From assembly GCF_001640025.1 (NCBI RefSeq), contig NC_031674.1:620001-684000 (forward strand): a stretch of DNA of 64,000 nucleotides, in the 5' to 3' direction. A program made the position numbers and the translations under genes. This DNA is from Sugiyamaella lignohabitans (lineage: Eukaryota; Ascomycota; Dipodascomycetes; Dipodascales; Trichomonascaceae). Positions 37,578 through 48,112 of the stretch are shown in pieces; within the stretch, counting starts at the first letter, position 1, and each line of letters opens with the position of its first letter. Below the pieces are notes generated by a model. That model saw nothing but the letters and a program-made list of their open reading frames with translations. It did not search any database and had not been told where the DNA came from.

Positions 37578-37615
37578 TGCTGGCCAGTGGTAGATAATTA
37601 GAATGTATTGCGGGT

Positions 37616-39294
37616 TTACTTGAAGTAGGTGAATTTGAGGATGATGCTGAGCAGGACCGCCAGGAGTGTGTGTCGTCGGCGACGTTTGGTTTGGATGACG
37701 TCGTTGCGGGTCCAGCGGTAGGTTTGGTCTTCGTATTTTGGCCATACTGCTCGCCACCAGTAGCGGATCTGGCTCCAGGGGTAGAAGACAGAGTTGGTGC
37801 CGTTTTTGATGTACCAGGAACTGCATCCGCCTTTCATTTGCACCGTCTGTTTACTGGCCTCGTTGATCTCTCGCTTCCATTCAAGATAAGCCGTCAGTTT
37901 GACGTCGACGCTGCTCGCTTCTCCTCTGAGGACATAGCCGGCCACGTTGTCAATGTAGGTCAGGGTGTTTTCGATTTGTAACAGAGCTGAGGTGTGTCCA
38001 GTACCAGCATTGGGCCCTAACAAATAAAATAAATTGGGGTATCCAGCCACTTGAGATACGTTATATGCCGACACTCCAGTCCTATCCCAGAACTCGGTGA
38101 TATTCTCTTCCTTATCCAAACCGTAAATAGGAATATTTCCGCTGGACGACTGGACATCAAATCCGGTGGCCGCGAAAATGACATCTGCATGATAACTTTT
38201 ACCGCTCTTGGTGTGAACGTGGTGCTCTGACACTGATACAATAGGGTCGTCTGACAGAAGAACGTTTTCATTGTGGAGACTCTGCAGGTATCCATAATCA
38301 ATGATCCGTCTCTTACAACCGATCTTGAAGTCCGGCATGATCATGTCATGGTACTTTTGTGGAGCCGTTTTCAGCATATGCGTTCTGGCTTTATTAGTAT
38401 TGAAATCTCGCACTTTATTAGCCCAGTATCCGTCGTTGCTAAACATGGGGAATTGCGCTTCTAAAAACAAAAACAGTAGCATTCGAGAGAGTCGCACACC
38501 AAGGACATTGTTCACCTTGTCTCGAACTTTCAGTGGATCCATTTTAGGTGTTGGCACAAGCCAATGTTTAGCTCTGAAAAATTGGGTTACCGATTTTGCG
38601 GTCTTGGCACAAGCAGGAACGATTTGAGCACCACTACATCCATTGCCAATAACAATCACATCTTTATCCTCAAGGGGTGTCTCAGGGTCCCATCTAGCTG
38701 AATGTGCATAGACTCCTTGGAATGTTCGCTTCGTCTCATCGGGATCAAGACCCTCAATTTTAGGATACATGGGATCAACCAATCCTCCTCGACCACTAAT
38801 AACAAGCTTGGCTCGATGAGTTATGGTTTTGCCTTCGACATCAATAGTTGCAACCCACTCTTCGCGCTCAACGTCCCAGTCAAGTCCAACCACTGATGCG
38901 TTGAAAGTAGCATGGTCTTTCAAATGATGCTTTTCCACAACCGCGTTGATATATTTAATAAGCTCTCCTTGAGGAGGGAAATAGTCTGTCCATGTTTTAT
39001 TTGGCTCTGCCTATACAGGTTAGTTATTTAGTTAGTTACCGTCCGGTCTACAGAGTCAAGACAGTCAAGACAGTCAATTGCGGCTATTGTACTTACCGAT
39101 AGCGAATAAAGAAAAGCAGGAATGTCTACAGCACAACCAGGATACCTGTTGATCCACCAAGTACCGCCAAATCCAGCATTTCTTTCATACAAATGATAAT
39201 CAACGTCCTTGTACTTGGATTGTAGCCACAGACTAGTGGCTATGCCGCTAAACCCACCACCTATAATAAGAACTTTAGAACGGATTTCCGTCAT
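37616..39294 (-). CDS. Flavin-dependent Baeyer-Villiger monooxygenase (type I)
   Basis: Uses FAD, NADPH and O2 to insert oxygen next to a ketone, giving an ester or lactone. Exons 39294-39097 and 39010-37616 encode 530 aa. The 86-nt intron has GTAAGT and ends CTAACCTGTATAG, joining ...DIPAFLYSLS to AEPNKTWTDYFPPQGELIKY. FAD site near the start: KVLIIGGGFSGIATSLWLQS. The exact type I fingerprint FxGxxxHxxxW[PD] is at about residue 163 (FQGVYAHSARWD). NADPH site: DVIVIGNGCSGAQIVPACAK. C-terminus: a basic cluster then LLAVLLSIILKF, a likely tail anchor to the ER. The ATG at 39294 is preferred; an upstream in-frame ATG at 39348 would add 18 residues. Substrate unknown. Confidence 0.88.
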
Positions 39295-39777
39295 TATAAT
39301 TTTCCCCGTCTCTGAATCACCAGATCCTAGCACTCCAACTAAAATCAAGTCAAGTCAAATCAATAATAAAGACATCAACAGGCTACATTTGTCCTTTTAT
39401 GTGATCGTAGACATTACCCACCACTGTAGGCCTCGGCGACGTACTCCTGCGTCAATGGCAGTTGTGAATGTGGGGTAGCTGCAGTTCTTGTTATCTTTTT
39501 CGGCTATGACTTCTACCTTAATCTTATCTATATGCATGTGACGGTAAATTGAACCCTGACATGACATATTCCGGTTCCGCTTCAGACCTCCTTGTGCCCA
39601 TCTCGCTTCCTTCAAGACCGTATCGGAGGACCGACAACAAGCTATGAAGGGGTTTTCCAGTCTGATCGGACTGCCTAGTCCCCACATACCGACCCAAAAT
39701 ATCCTACTTTAATCATTTATGTCTCTTATTCAGTTATATAATGATTTAATTGATTCCGTGATGGAATGAAAGAACGT
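39295..39777. other. Monooxygenase promoter / dioxygenase 3' flank
   Basis: No gene or repeat recognised. The dioxygenase and monooxygenase genes are in the same orientation, so this holds the upstream region of the monooxygenase. Confidence 0.4.
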
Positions 39778-40935
39778 TTACACAGACAAACCCGATTCTC
39801 TTAAGTCGTCAGAACGACTCTTGGATTTGGGGTCAAAGTATGGCCGTTCACCCAGACCCACAGTCCTAACACCCAGTCTCTCCACAGCAGTTTCAAAATA
39901 GTCGTTTGTAGCGGAATGGAAGACGCTGCGATTATCCCAAATAGCAACGTCGTTTTTTCCCCACTTAAACCGTGCCTGGAGGTCATGACTGCCAATTAAG
40001 ACGCTCTTCAGGTAGCGTTGCAGAGCACCACTCTCATCTTCCGTAATGTCGTTAAAGTGAGAGAACTGAGCACCTGCTGCATATAGCGACTTCCATCCAG
40101 TCACAGGATTGGTGCGAATGGCTGGGTGTACAGCTTTAAGCTCTGTTCCGACATTTTCTGGTGCTCCACGAGGCCCGGCAAACAAATCAAATTTACCTTG
40201 AGCTGCCTTTTCGATTCCAGAACCCTGGAATGTGGCATAAAGGGTCTCGAGATATTCTCGGAATGACGGAGACAATTTATCATAAAGACCATTTCCAGAT
40301 ATCCACAGAGTGTCACCTCCGACTTCTGGCTTTTCAATAATCTTCAATACTGAGTACGTACTGGGGATAGGCTCGAAAGCGAAATCCGCATGCCATCCTC
40401 TACTAGCGTTTTCCTTGTATCTATTTCTGTTTTCATACAAAGACTTCTGGAGCTTGGAAGAAATAATAGTGATTTCCGGATCAATTTCTGATCCATCTGG
40501 CTTGAGAAATCCTCCACCAGGAGTACGAGGATGGATATGAAGTTTCGATGTTGATGGTTTGCCAGTAAGAACGCCAAGCTTGTCGGCAAGCTCTTTCTGT
40601 TCCTCAGCAGTCAATGCCTGGTTTCTAAAGAAAACAACTCCTCTTCGAGAAACTGTAATTGCAAGGTCACGAAGAAGTTCTTGGTCCTGAAGAATATCCC
40701 TCAATTGGGCCCCGGTGTACTCTCTTCCAATAACAGGACTGACCTCCGAGAACGAATACTTCTCATCTAAAGCACCTGATGCCTTCAATGGCTTGGTGTT
40801 AGGCTGATAAGACGGACCCTCAGTAGGTTTATCGAAGAAGGGAGAAAGACCCTTGTAGTCACCACCAGCCTTTTTGAACTGCTTAGAGTCCAAAATAACT
40901 GGCTTAGGAGGTTCAACGGCGGTTGGAGGAGACAT
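39778..40935 (-). CDS. TauD/TfdA-family 2-oxoglutarate-dependent dioxygenase (Jlp1-like)
   Basis: 385 aa. The fold oxidises a substrate beside a sulfonate or similar group using Fe(II), 2-oxoglutarate and O2. Iron ligands are visible: H182 and D184 in RGWHADFAFE and distal H340 in DNRSVFHSATNDY; Arg353 and Arg357 in VERLGVRTVGLGERP are candidates for the 2-oxoglutarate carboxylate. Further family features: SRRGVVFFRNQALT, HIHPRTPGGGFLKPDG and VGGDTLWISGNGLYDKLSP. Length and N-terminal extension resemble yeast Jlp1 (sulfonate/alpha-ketoglutarate dioxygenase, sulfur scavenging), but fungi carry many paralogues with other substrates, so no symbol is assigned. No intron. Confidence 0.88.
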   Translation of the reverse strand: MSPPTAVEPPKPVILDSKQFKKAGGDYKGLSPFFDKPTEGPSYQPNTKPLKASGALDEKYSFSEVSPVIGREYTGAQLRDILQDQELLRDLAITVSRRGVVFFRNQALTAEEQKELADKLGVLTGKPSTSKLHIHPRTPGGGFLKPDGSEIDPEITIISSKLQKSLYENRNRYKENASRGWHADFAFEPIPSTYSVLKIIEKPEVGGDTLWISGNGLYDKLSPSFREYLETLYATFQGSGIEKAAQGKFDLFAGPRGAPENVGTELKAVHPAIRTNPVTGWKSLYAAGAQFSHFNDITEDESGALQRYLKSVLIGSHDLQARFKWGKNDVAIWDNRSVFHSATNDYFETAVERLGVRTVGLGERPYFDPKSKSRSDDLRESGLSV

Positions 40936-41296
40936 TGCTTAGATAATTGGTTCGAATAGGTTTTTCGATTGCTTTACTGGCTTGGGAGTGTCTAAATCAG
41001 CCAACAGTACCAATTATATATAGGTCCTGAAACTCGGAGTCCGAATTATTGTTGGCCTGAAATATCCACTCTGATATTGGTCGATAAAGGCTGACCCTGC
41101 ATCTGTCTGCATGAAACTGCAACCACATGCAAGATTGACGTGATAGTAGACTTGCCTTGCAATCTTGTCTGCGCCATATTGTGGCTAAACCACATTCGTT
41201 ACAACAAATGACACAAATTTCCACCAATGGCGCCATTTCGGTCTCCGCTGCTGATAAATCTTGTGGCCAAAGGCCCACTCCGTGGCGGGTGAAGTG

Positions 41297-41361
41297 TGCC
41301 TCCGGCGGCTGGGGCTCCGCCCCAGACCCTGGTTGCTCCTCTCGCTTCGCTCGAGTCGTTT
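41297..41361 (+). repeat. GC-rich structured repeat, left half plus centre
   Basis: TGCCTCCGGCGGCTGGGGC..., CTCTCGCTTCGCTCGAG, then TCGTTTTCGCTGACGGTTCC, a degraded form of the centre seen in complete units. The right half is missing. Confidence 0.88.
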
Positions 41362-41599
41362 TCGCTGACGGTTCCACCCATTTTTTTCGAAGAAAGGGCA
41401 GGTATAAACGTGGAAAGGAGGCTGAGCATCATTTTAGTGACCTCAATTGAAAAATAGACAGCTCCATACTCTCCTGAGAGCCAGGAGCTCTGGTTGATTG
41501 AGGGCTTCACTGATTAGCTGCGTGAATCCTAAGGAATAAAAGAGCGGTATTATACCTGTCAAAATAATTCTGCTTTGTCAGTAAACAACAACTAAAGAA

Positions 41600-41639
41600 C
41601 CACGGGGTAATGGGGCGGAGCCCCAGCGGCCGGAGGCAA
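41600..41639 (-). repeat. GC-rich repeat fragment
   Basis: Only the outer arm, with CCACGGGGTAATGGGGCGGA and end CGGCCGGAGGCA. Two small changes damage the stem; a decaying copy. Confidence 0.75.
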
Positions 41640-42043
41640 AACTGTCACATCTCGTGCTCTGCCACTGGGTAGTGAGACCATGCAGCGATATTCAGGGATG
41701 CATCGCTAGGGGTATATGCAGTATGAGGAGTGCAGAGCATTTGTACGCCAGACAACGGTTGGAGTCAACTCGGTGGGCTGAAAAGTAAAAAAAGATCTTC
41801 TGCTTCAAATACAGTTTTAATAACATCTGTGATTTACTGGTATGCGTGTGTTCCAGCTTACTCTTGGTTTGCGCCCGGAGAGATTTGAGCCCGAAATACC
41901 GAGGTAAGCTCTAGACTCGCATATGCGATCTACTGCATGGTAAGATTAACCTGGGGTCGAATATCTCATGAAAAATCATATAGTTCTTGTCAAATTATCA
42001 CTTTCAGTTTGGACTTTGGAGAGTTTTGATAATTGAACTAAAC

Positions 42044-43009
42044 ATGTCTCGATTCGAAGTTAAGTTGCATGCCAACAATCTCACTTTCTCGGCCTATAGC
42101 TCATATACGGAGCATCAACTGGCCCAAGTGACTCCAGACCGTATCATCCTTCTTCTCCATGGTTTCCCAGATACAAGACAGTCATTTGACGAAATTTGGC
42201 CAATTCTCGAGAAAAAGTATCCTGCACCATCGACATTACTGCTGGCACCTTCTCTAAGAGGTTATGAGCCAGAAACTGTGCTTCCAAGTCGTCTCTCATA
42301 TACCCCAACTGACATCGCATCCGATGTCATCGGCTGGATCAAGGAGATCATTGGTGACAAAAAGATCCCTGTTCACTTAATTGGCCACGACTGGGGTGCA
42401 TTAGCCACTTTCCGAACTGCTAGTCTTCAACCAGATCTGATTACTTCTATATCAACTCTGGCAATCCCATATATGGTGAACTTGAGCCCATTGGAACTGC
42501 TGTGGCATGTTCCTGAACAGATTTATCTATCCAGTTATATGGTCCGCATGCAAACTAGTTATTTCTATGGTAGTCGATTGTACGAAGATGCCGTGACCAC
42601 TGTTGTTGGCGCTCAAGGAAAAGAGCGTAAGGTGCTACCTTACATTGAGTACCTATGGAAGTACTGGTCTCCCGGCTGGAAGTTCACCCAAGACGAACTT
42701 GCCGACTTCTGTGAAGCTGTTCAGAAACCTGGTGTAGTCGATGCTACTACCGGCTACTACCGTTCTTTGGCTGCCAAGCGTGACAGATACTGGAGAGTGG
42801 ATTTCAACAAAGTGCCAGGTTTGTTAATTGGAGGCAGGGACGACGGTTGTATGTCTTACAGGCTGTATGACCTCCAGAGGGAAAAGCTCGCTCCTTACGG
42901 AGAAAATGTCAAGATAGCCCTGGTAGACAAAGTCGGCCATTTCATGCACCGAGAGAACCCCGTTACGATCGCCGAGCTGTGTATTGACTGGATCGATAGC
43001 CACGAATGA
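42044..43009 (+). CDS. Alpha/beta hydrolase, epoxide-hydrolase-like
   Basis: 321 aa from the ATG at 42044; sequence upstream is open but has no ATG. Motifs of the epoxide hydrolase/haloalkane dehalogenase branch: oxyanion HGFPDTRQSFDEIWP (HGxP), a sxNxs-like segment, nucleophile D116 in HLIGHDWGALATF (GHDWGA, aspartate rather than serine), and base H299 in KVGHFMHRENP. The lid region runs about 150-235. Aspartate nucleophile and HGFP together favour epoxide hydrolysis over ester cleavage, though substrate is unknown. No signal peptide. Divergent from the dioxygenase; a GC-rich repeat begins 53 bp after the stop. Confidence 0.87.
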   Translation: MSRFEVKLHANNLTFSAYSSYTEHQLAQVTPDRIILLLHGFPDTRQSFDEIWPILEKKYPAPSTLLLAPSLRGYEPETVLPSRLSYTPTDIASDVIGWIKEIIGDKKIPVHLIGHDWGALATFRTASLQPDLITSISTLAIPYMVNLSPLELLWHVPEQIYLSSYMVRMQTSYFYGSRLYEDAVTTVVGAQGKERKVLPYIEYLWKYWSPGWKFTQDELADFCEAVQKPGVVDATTGYYRSLAAKRDRYWRVDFNKVPGLLIGGRDDGCMSYRLYDLQREKLAPYGENVKIALVDKVGHFMHRENPVTIAELCIDWIDSHE

Positions 43010-43061
43010 GCCAAGGTATTTCATATAATTAGGAATTTATTGACACAGTTTTGAGGGCACA

Positions 43062-43127
43062 TGCCTCCGGCGGCTGGGGCTGCGCCCCAGACCCCCCGGC
43101 TCCTCTCGCTCCGCTCGAGTCGGGCGT
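43062..43127 (+). repeat. GC-rich structured repeat, left half, 3' of hydrolase gene
   Basis: TGCCTCCGGCGGCTGGGGC, loop TGC, then CTCTCGCTCCGCTCGAG. Confidence 0.9.
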
Positions 43128-43288
43128 GGGGGAACCCAGATGCTAGCAACCACACGCGAAGCCGACTGAGGAACTGGGCTGGAGCGCTGCCATTGGCCCT
43201 GTTTTGCACTCTGCTGACTGCGCTGGGTCGATCGTATGATGACTTGAGGTATAATTTCGAAGGCCAGGTATCAGTGGGGGATTCAAGA

Positions 43289-43311
43289 GTGGCTCGCGAA
43301 GCGAGCACAAC
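43289..43311 (-). repeat. Remnant of GC-rich repeat: inner hairpin only
   Basis: GTGGCTCGCGAAGCGAGCAC preserves the inner hairpin seen in the 3689 and 12320 copies, followed by unrelated sequence. The outer arm is lost. Confidence 0.6.
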
Positions 43312-43393
43312 CAGGCATCGGGGATTGGACGGTGATGACATCGGACATGATCCTCGATGTCTGCACCATGGGTTTCGTTGGGGGCGGGCCATT

Positions 43394-43530
43394 TGCCTCC
43401 GGCGGCTGGGGCTCTGCCCCAGACCCCGTAGCTCCTTTGCAGAAGATGGCTGGGACCGTGGACGGAAACGACTCGAGCGAAGCGAGAGGAGCTGCGGGGT
43501 CTGGGGCGGAGCCCCAGCCGCCGGAGGCAA
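43394..43530 (-). repeat. Complete GC-rich repeat unit
   Basis: 137 bp in reverse orientation; the centre read on the minus strand is TCGTTTCCGTCCACGGTCCC followed by AGCCATC, matching the 31761 unit. The right inner hairpin is imperfect here (TTCTGCAAAGGAG). Confidence 0.92.
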
Positions 43531-44659
43531 CGACCTGTGTCGCCAATTACTGGCATACCGCAGAATTAACGACGCGCCACGGTGTTTCTAGGACCCAGGT
43601 TCTATAGGTTATATTTTTAGGAGCCGGTGCTATAGGTTATCGCTAGTAGGTACATTGCATCTACTACTATCTCGCTTTATCTGCCAACCTAATCTCGCTG
43701 ACAGCACTTGGCAGTGGCGGCAAAATGTCTCATCTACCGGCGCTTTCTCGGACAACAGGAACGGTCATCCCATTATTATCTAACTGGTTATAGCATATCA
43801 CAACCCCCGTTGCAGCTGACATGCTGTAAATATAAAAACCGGTATATATACTATCTCGAAATCAGATACTTAAGCGCCCACTACCCCTCGTTCGAAACTA
43901 CCCCGCAATGTTCCTCATGTACAGGTCGGGTCGATGGCCTGATTTTAGCAACTGATCAGCGGTCATTGACCCGGATGATCCTTCCAGCAACTTGTCTGTT
44001 GAGCTCACTTTCCGTATTCTATTTACAACAGAATGCTGTCTCTATCCTTGAGTATAATACTATTTCAAAGTTCGAGGTTTGTTTGCTGAATCCAAACGGT
44101 CACGTCCGATATGGGTCTAGATCTGGTCTGGTCTGGTCTGGTCAGGTCAGGTAGCGCGGCAAGTTACCAGATTCGAGATCCCCAGATTCCATATCGTACA
44201 TTGCACTAGCGTTCTTATTTGCGCTCCCTACACTGTTATAGGAATTTATTTCCGACTGGAATTAAAACAAACCCCGAGTAGTTTACTGTGGACTTGACAC
44301 AGTCTCAATAGCCATGCATATTGCTTACCCCTCTGGCGCTAATACAGGAAACTACTCTATCATGCATTGCAAATCATGATGTACCCCACTCCTTCACCAT
44401 TATACTACGAGATCAACAATACGCTAGATCATACAATACATACACTACTTCACTTCACCTCTACCCGCACAATGCACCCCACTCGGTCAATGCGGATCAG
44501 GTACCTATTTCCATTGCCCAGATAATGTGATCTGCGTCTCGAACTAAGACATCACCTCGATATTCTGTACATATATATATATAACACATAAGCTCCTTCT
44601 TGATCTCTCTTTAACATCAGTTGGTGACCATATATTCTCATATATTCACAACAGACAGC

Positions 44660-46414
44660 ATGGGGAATAATTCAGAAGAAATAGTCAGACAGGAAACTCT
44701 CCAAGGAGTTCCTACTACGGAAAAGCCTACGGTAACTGACGATGACCATCTGTTAATGCAACTTGGTTACAAGCCTGAACTAAGGCGTAACTTTTCAGTT
44801 ATTCAGGTTTTTGGTATTGCTTTCAGTATCATGAGTTTACTTCCTTCTATTGCTTCGGTTCTAGCATTGAACTTACCAGCAGGTGGTTGTGCAACCTGGG
44901 GTTGGTTAGCTGCTAGTGTTTGCATTCTGACGGTTGGCATGTAAGTTTTTGTCATTCTATTTATCTTTTGCTGGGATCGATATATTTTACAGATATTGGG
45001 TAGATGTACTAACTATCATAGGGCCATGGCTGAAATGGGAAGCGCTTTGCCTACCTCGGGAGGTCTCTATTGGTGGACTTTCAAGTTTGCCCCAGAGGCA
45101 CTGAAGAAACCTCTTTGTTTTCTAGCGGGCTATTCCAACACCCTAGGTTTAGTCGGTGGTGTAGTATCCATCGACTACGGATTCGCTTCTATGGTGTTGT
45201 CTGTTCCTTCAATAGCAGATCCTCATTTCACCCCCAATAAGTACCAAACTTACGGTGTGTTTGTAGCATGTGTTCTCAGTCATATGGTGATTGGCTCGGT
45301 TGCCACCACTGTTATGTCAAGATTACAGACTTTTTGTATTGTTATTAACATGCTGGTCATTGTGATAACTGTGATTGCTGTCCCAATAGGAGCAAAGAAT
45401 CTTCGTTCCGGACATGAAGTGTTTACCGACACTACCAACTTGAATGACTGGCCATATGGTTGGACGTGGATGTTATCTTGGATGTCGGCCATTTGGACTA
45501 TCGGAGCTTTTGACAGTTGTGTACACCTTTCTGAAGAGGCTACAAATGCTGCTACTGCTGTTCCTTTCGGTATTGTTTTATCCATCTCCATGTGCGGTGT
45601 TTTAGGATTCGCCATTCTAGCTGTTCTAATTTCCAGCATTAGCGACTTCAGCGCTGTGATTAATACTGCTACCGGCCAACCAATGGCTCAAATTTATTTA
45701 GATGCATTGGGAAAGAAGTGGACTATCGCCATGATGATTATGTTGTTTATCGTCCAATGGTTCATGGGTCTCTCTCTCTTAGTCGCCGCATCTCGTCAAA
45801 CTTGGGCTTTCAGCCGAGATGGTGCCCTCCCTCTTTCTTGGTGGGTACGTAAAATTAACATGAAGCTTCAGGTTCCTGTTAGAGCTGTGATCTTTGATGG
45901 TGTTTTGTGTCTAGTCATTGGATTGCTGGTACTGGTTGATACCGCTGCCGCTCTTGCTCTGTTTTCTTTGGCTCCTGCTTCTAATGGTTTGGCATGGCTC
46001 TTACCTATCTTCTGTCGCCATGTATGGTTTGACAAGGATGCATTCAAACCCGGTCCTTTCTACCTCGGCCATTTCTTTTCCCGACTTAACGGACTTTTTG
46101 CATCTGTCTACTTGATTTTTGTGGTATTTGTACTTTCAATGTGGCCAGCTTCTGGTCCTGACCCAACTCCTCAAGATATGAACTACACCTGTGTCATCAA
46201 CGGGGCTGTTTGGGTAGGTTCCCTTCTGTATTACTTCCTCTCGGCCAGAAAATGGTTCGAGGGACCTCAACAAACTTTGGATACCGAGGAGATTCATGGT
46301 GTTGATTTGATTGCGACCCATAGTCAGCACCACCATGGTGAGGGTCATGAACACCAACATCAGCACGAACAACCTCAAGAGGTGTTTGAGCACGCTGAAA
46401 AGACCCCGTTCTAA
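44660..46414 (+). CDS. Amino-acid/GABA/choline-type permease (Uga4-like, APC superfamily)
   Basis: Exons 44660-44940 and 45022-46414 encode 557 aa. The 81-nt intron has GTAAGT and ends CTAACTATCATAG, restoring MAMAEMGSALPTSGGLYWWT, the conserved APC motif. About twelve membrane segments follow, including LCFLAGYSNTLGLVGGVVSI, TWMLSWMSAIWTIGAFDSCV, HLSEEATNAATAVPFGIVLS and AFSRDGALPLSWWV. These are features of the fungal ACT family (GABA, choline, polyamine permeases such as Uga4, Hnm1, Tpo5). N-terminus hydrophilic (MGNNSEEIVRQETLQ) and then DDHLLMQLGYKPELRRNFSV, typical of Uga4-like carriers. The C-terminal tail is unusually His-rich (HSQHHHGEGHEHQHQHEQ). Substrate not determinable. Confidence 0.88.
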
Positions 46415-46927
46415 GTTTCTAATTTGTATTTATTGAATATATTTGTCTAGCTGTTAATTTTATCTCGTTGGATATATCGTCGTCTAAAGGATTTGCCATT
46501 CATTTTACCGCCCTCCGTTACATTAGCGATGCAGTGAATGCTGTCAAACTCTATTTAAAGTTATCCGTCGCGTCGATCTTCGAATTTTTTACTTTATTTA
46601 GATTTCCCCTGATCGTCAGGGACCGAGATATATTGTCCGTACCCATGCCTAAACTAAAGACAAAACAGGCCCTCAAACCATTTTATAAGTGTGATATATA
46701 AATTGACTATGTGAGATATAGAATGCTCCTGCAGATATGACGAGTTGCATTTGAAAACATGCCTCATTCAAGGTACAGACTTTATCTTGCATGACCGCTG
46801 CATTTCAACTTGATCTCATACTAGTTCTTGGTGGTCTTCTCCTATCCCAAAACATTTGAATTCAAGAGAAAGCTATTTTTTGCAAATAGAAATATAAAAC
46901 AAGGCTGGCCAGAAACTATTTATAAGA
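46415..46927. other. Permease 3' flank and GLE2 promoter
   Basis: AT-rich, no gene or repeat recognised. Confidence 0.4.
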
Positions 46928-48013
46928 ATGGCATTGAAATTGAATCTAGACGCTGATATCACAGTTGAAAACATGCCTCCAAACGATACAGTATCACAGC
47001 TCGACTTTTCGCCCAAGTCCAATCTTTTATCTGCTTCTTCATGGGATGGAATAGTGAGAGTATATTCTGTGTTTTCACCGGAGGTCGACTTCAACAAAAA
47101 AGAACTGAACAACGCAAATGCGGCACTTCAAGCCTCATACATCACCGGATACACCCACTCTCAACCAGTTCTTACGACTGGATGGCTTCAAGATAAATAT
47201 CAAATTATATCTGGTGGATGTGACAAACTTGTGAAAATTTTTGATATAGGGACCGGCCATGTTGCTGATATCGGTCACCATGAGGCACCAGTTTCTTCCG
47301 TTAAATCAGTTATGATCGGTGGAAGTCCGATTATTGTCTCCAGCTCATGGGATAAGACTCTATCATATTGGGACTTAAGACAGCAGCAAGCAGTTTGCTC
47401 TATACAATTAGATGGAAAAGCATTATCTATGGACTCGAGAGATGGGGTCATCGTATTGGTTACCTCCGATCGAACAACTGTTAAAATAGACCTGTCCAAT
47501 CCTACCGTTGTATCAGGTACGTTCAAATCACGCTGGGAACTTCAACCTAGGGTTGTCAAATGCTTACCGGGAGGGGAATGTTGTATCATTGGAGGTACAG
47601 AGGGCCGCTGTGTTGTTCAATACTTTCGAGATGTCAAGTCCAGTTTTTCGTTCAAATGTCACCGGACAACGACTGGAACCGATGTACATATCTACTCTGT
47701 AAATGATATTGCGGTCAACCCTATCTACGGTAGTACCTTAACTGCTGGTTCCGATGGTTCTTTGCAGATATGGGATCATATAAAGCAATGTAGACTTTCT
47801 TATTCAGGCATTCTCCCTGGCTCAGTTTCATCCTGTGCTTATAACAACAATGGCAGTATTCTCGCATATGCCGTCTACTATGATTGGAGCAAAGGTTACC
47901 AATTCAGCAGACCGAATTACCCCAAACTACTCAAATTACACAAGATTAAACCAGAAACTGTTGAACTCTGGTCTAATAAAAATAAAATAAAAATAAAAAT
48001 AGTTTATAAATAG
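46928..48013 (+). CDS. GLE2: WD40 mRNA-export factor Gle2/Rae1
   Basis: 361 aa, a single beta-propeller that binds Nup98-type nucleoporins at the nuclear pore and supports mRNA export. Conserved blocks follow yeast Gle2 in order: VSQLDFSPKSNLLSASSWDG, SGGCDKLVKIFDIGTGHVAD, VSSSWDKTLSYWDLRQQQAV, GGTEGRCVVQYF, FSFKCHR, VNDIAVNPIYGSTLTAGSDG, and AYAVYYDWSKGYQFSRPNYP. The last matches the diagnostic Gle2 C-terminus (SYDW..G....RP.YP). It ends in a short Lys/Ile-rich, AT-rich tail (SNKNKIKIKIVYK). No intron. It converges with CSF1 99 bp away. Confidence 0.93.
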   Translation: MALKLNLDADITVENMPPNDTVSQLDFSPKSNLLSASSWDGIVRVYSVFSPEVDFNKKELNNANAALQASYITGYTHSQPVLTTGWLQDKYQIISGGCDKLVKIFDIGTGHVADIGHHEAPVSSVKSVMIGGSPIIVSSSWDKTLSYWDLRQQQAVCSIQLDGKALSMDSRDGVIVLVTSDRTTVKIDLSNPTVVSGTFKSRWELQPRVVKCLPGGECCIIGGTEGRCVVQYFRDVKSSFSFKCHRTTTGTDVHIYSVNDIAVNPIYGSTLTAGSDGSLQIWDHIKQCRLSYSGILPGSVSSCAYNNNGSILAYAVYYDWSKGYQFSRPNYPKLLKLHKIKPETVELWSNKNKIKIKIVYK

Positions 48014-48112
48014 ATTTATAAATATACTAGAATGCTAAAATGATTACCTGTGTAATCAATAAATAAGTTAAGAGTGTCCTAAGACTTCTCCATATAATTG
48101 TTCTAATATCTG

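Larger units (their letters stand above)
35201..37615. other. 2.4 kb without recognisable gene, upstream of ECM3-like gene
   Basis: Contains a 22-bp tandem duplication (35283-35326), an imperfect inverted repeat CTGGAATCAACC/GGTTGACTCCAG near 36013-36043, many CCCCT motifs (STRE-like core) at 36300-36560, and an inverted pair of GC-rich repeats at 37401-37577. Open frames such as 36912-37301 have no protein-like composition. It could hold a long regulatory region or non-coding RNA. Confidence 0.45.
40936..42043. other. Intergenic region between divergent dioxygenase and hydrolase genes
   Basis: Promoter region for both genes. It contains a GC-rich repeat half (41297-41361) and a shorter fragment (41600-41639). 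No gene seen. Confidence 0.5.
43010..44659. other. Intergenic region rich in GC repeats, then permease promoter
   Basis: 43062-43530 is occupied by GC-rich repeat units. The rest, to 44659, is without recognisable gene; there is a short TCTGG/TCAGG tandem run at about 44118-44150 and a TATA-like alternating run at about 44571-44582 before the permease. Confidence 0.5.

Noticed and set aside
41987..42043. Upstream extension of the hydrolase frame
   Set aside because: It has no ATG; the family N-terminus begins at 42044.
43021..43607. Several open frames of 90-176 codons containing GGWGSAPDP or PAAGAPPQTP
   Set aside because: They are translations of the GC-rich repeats and recur at every repeat copy; no protein is implied.
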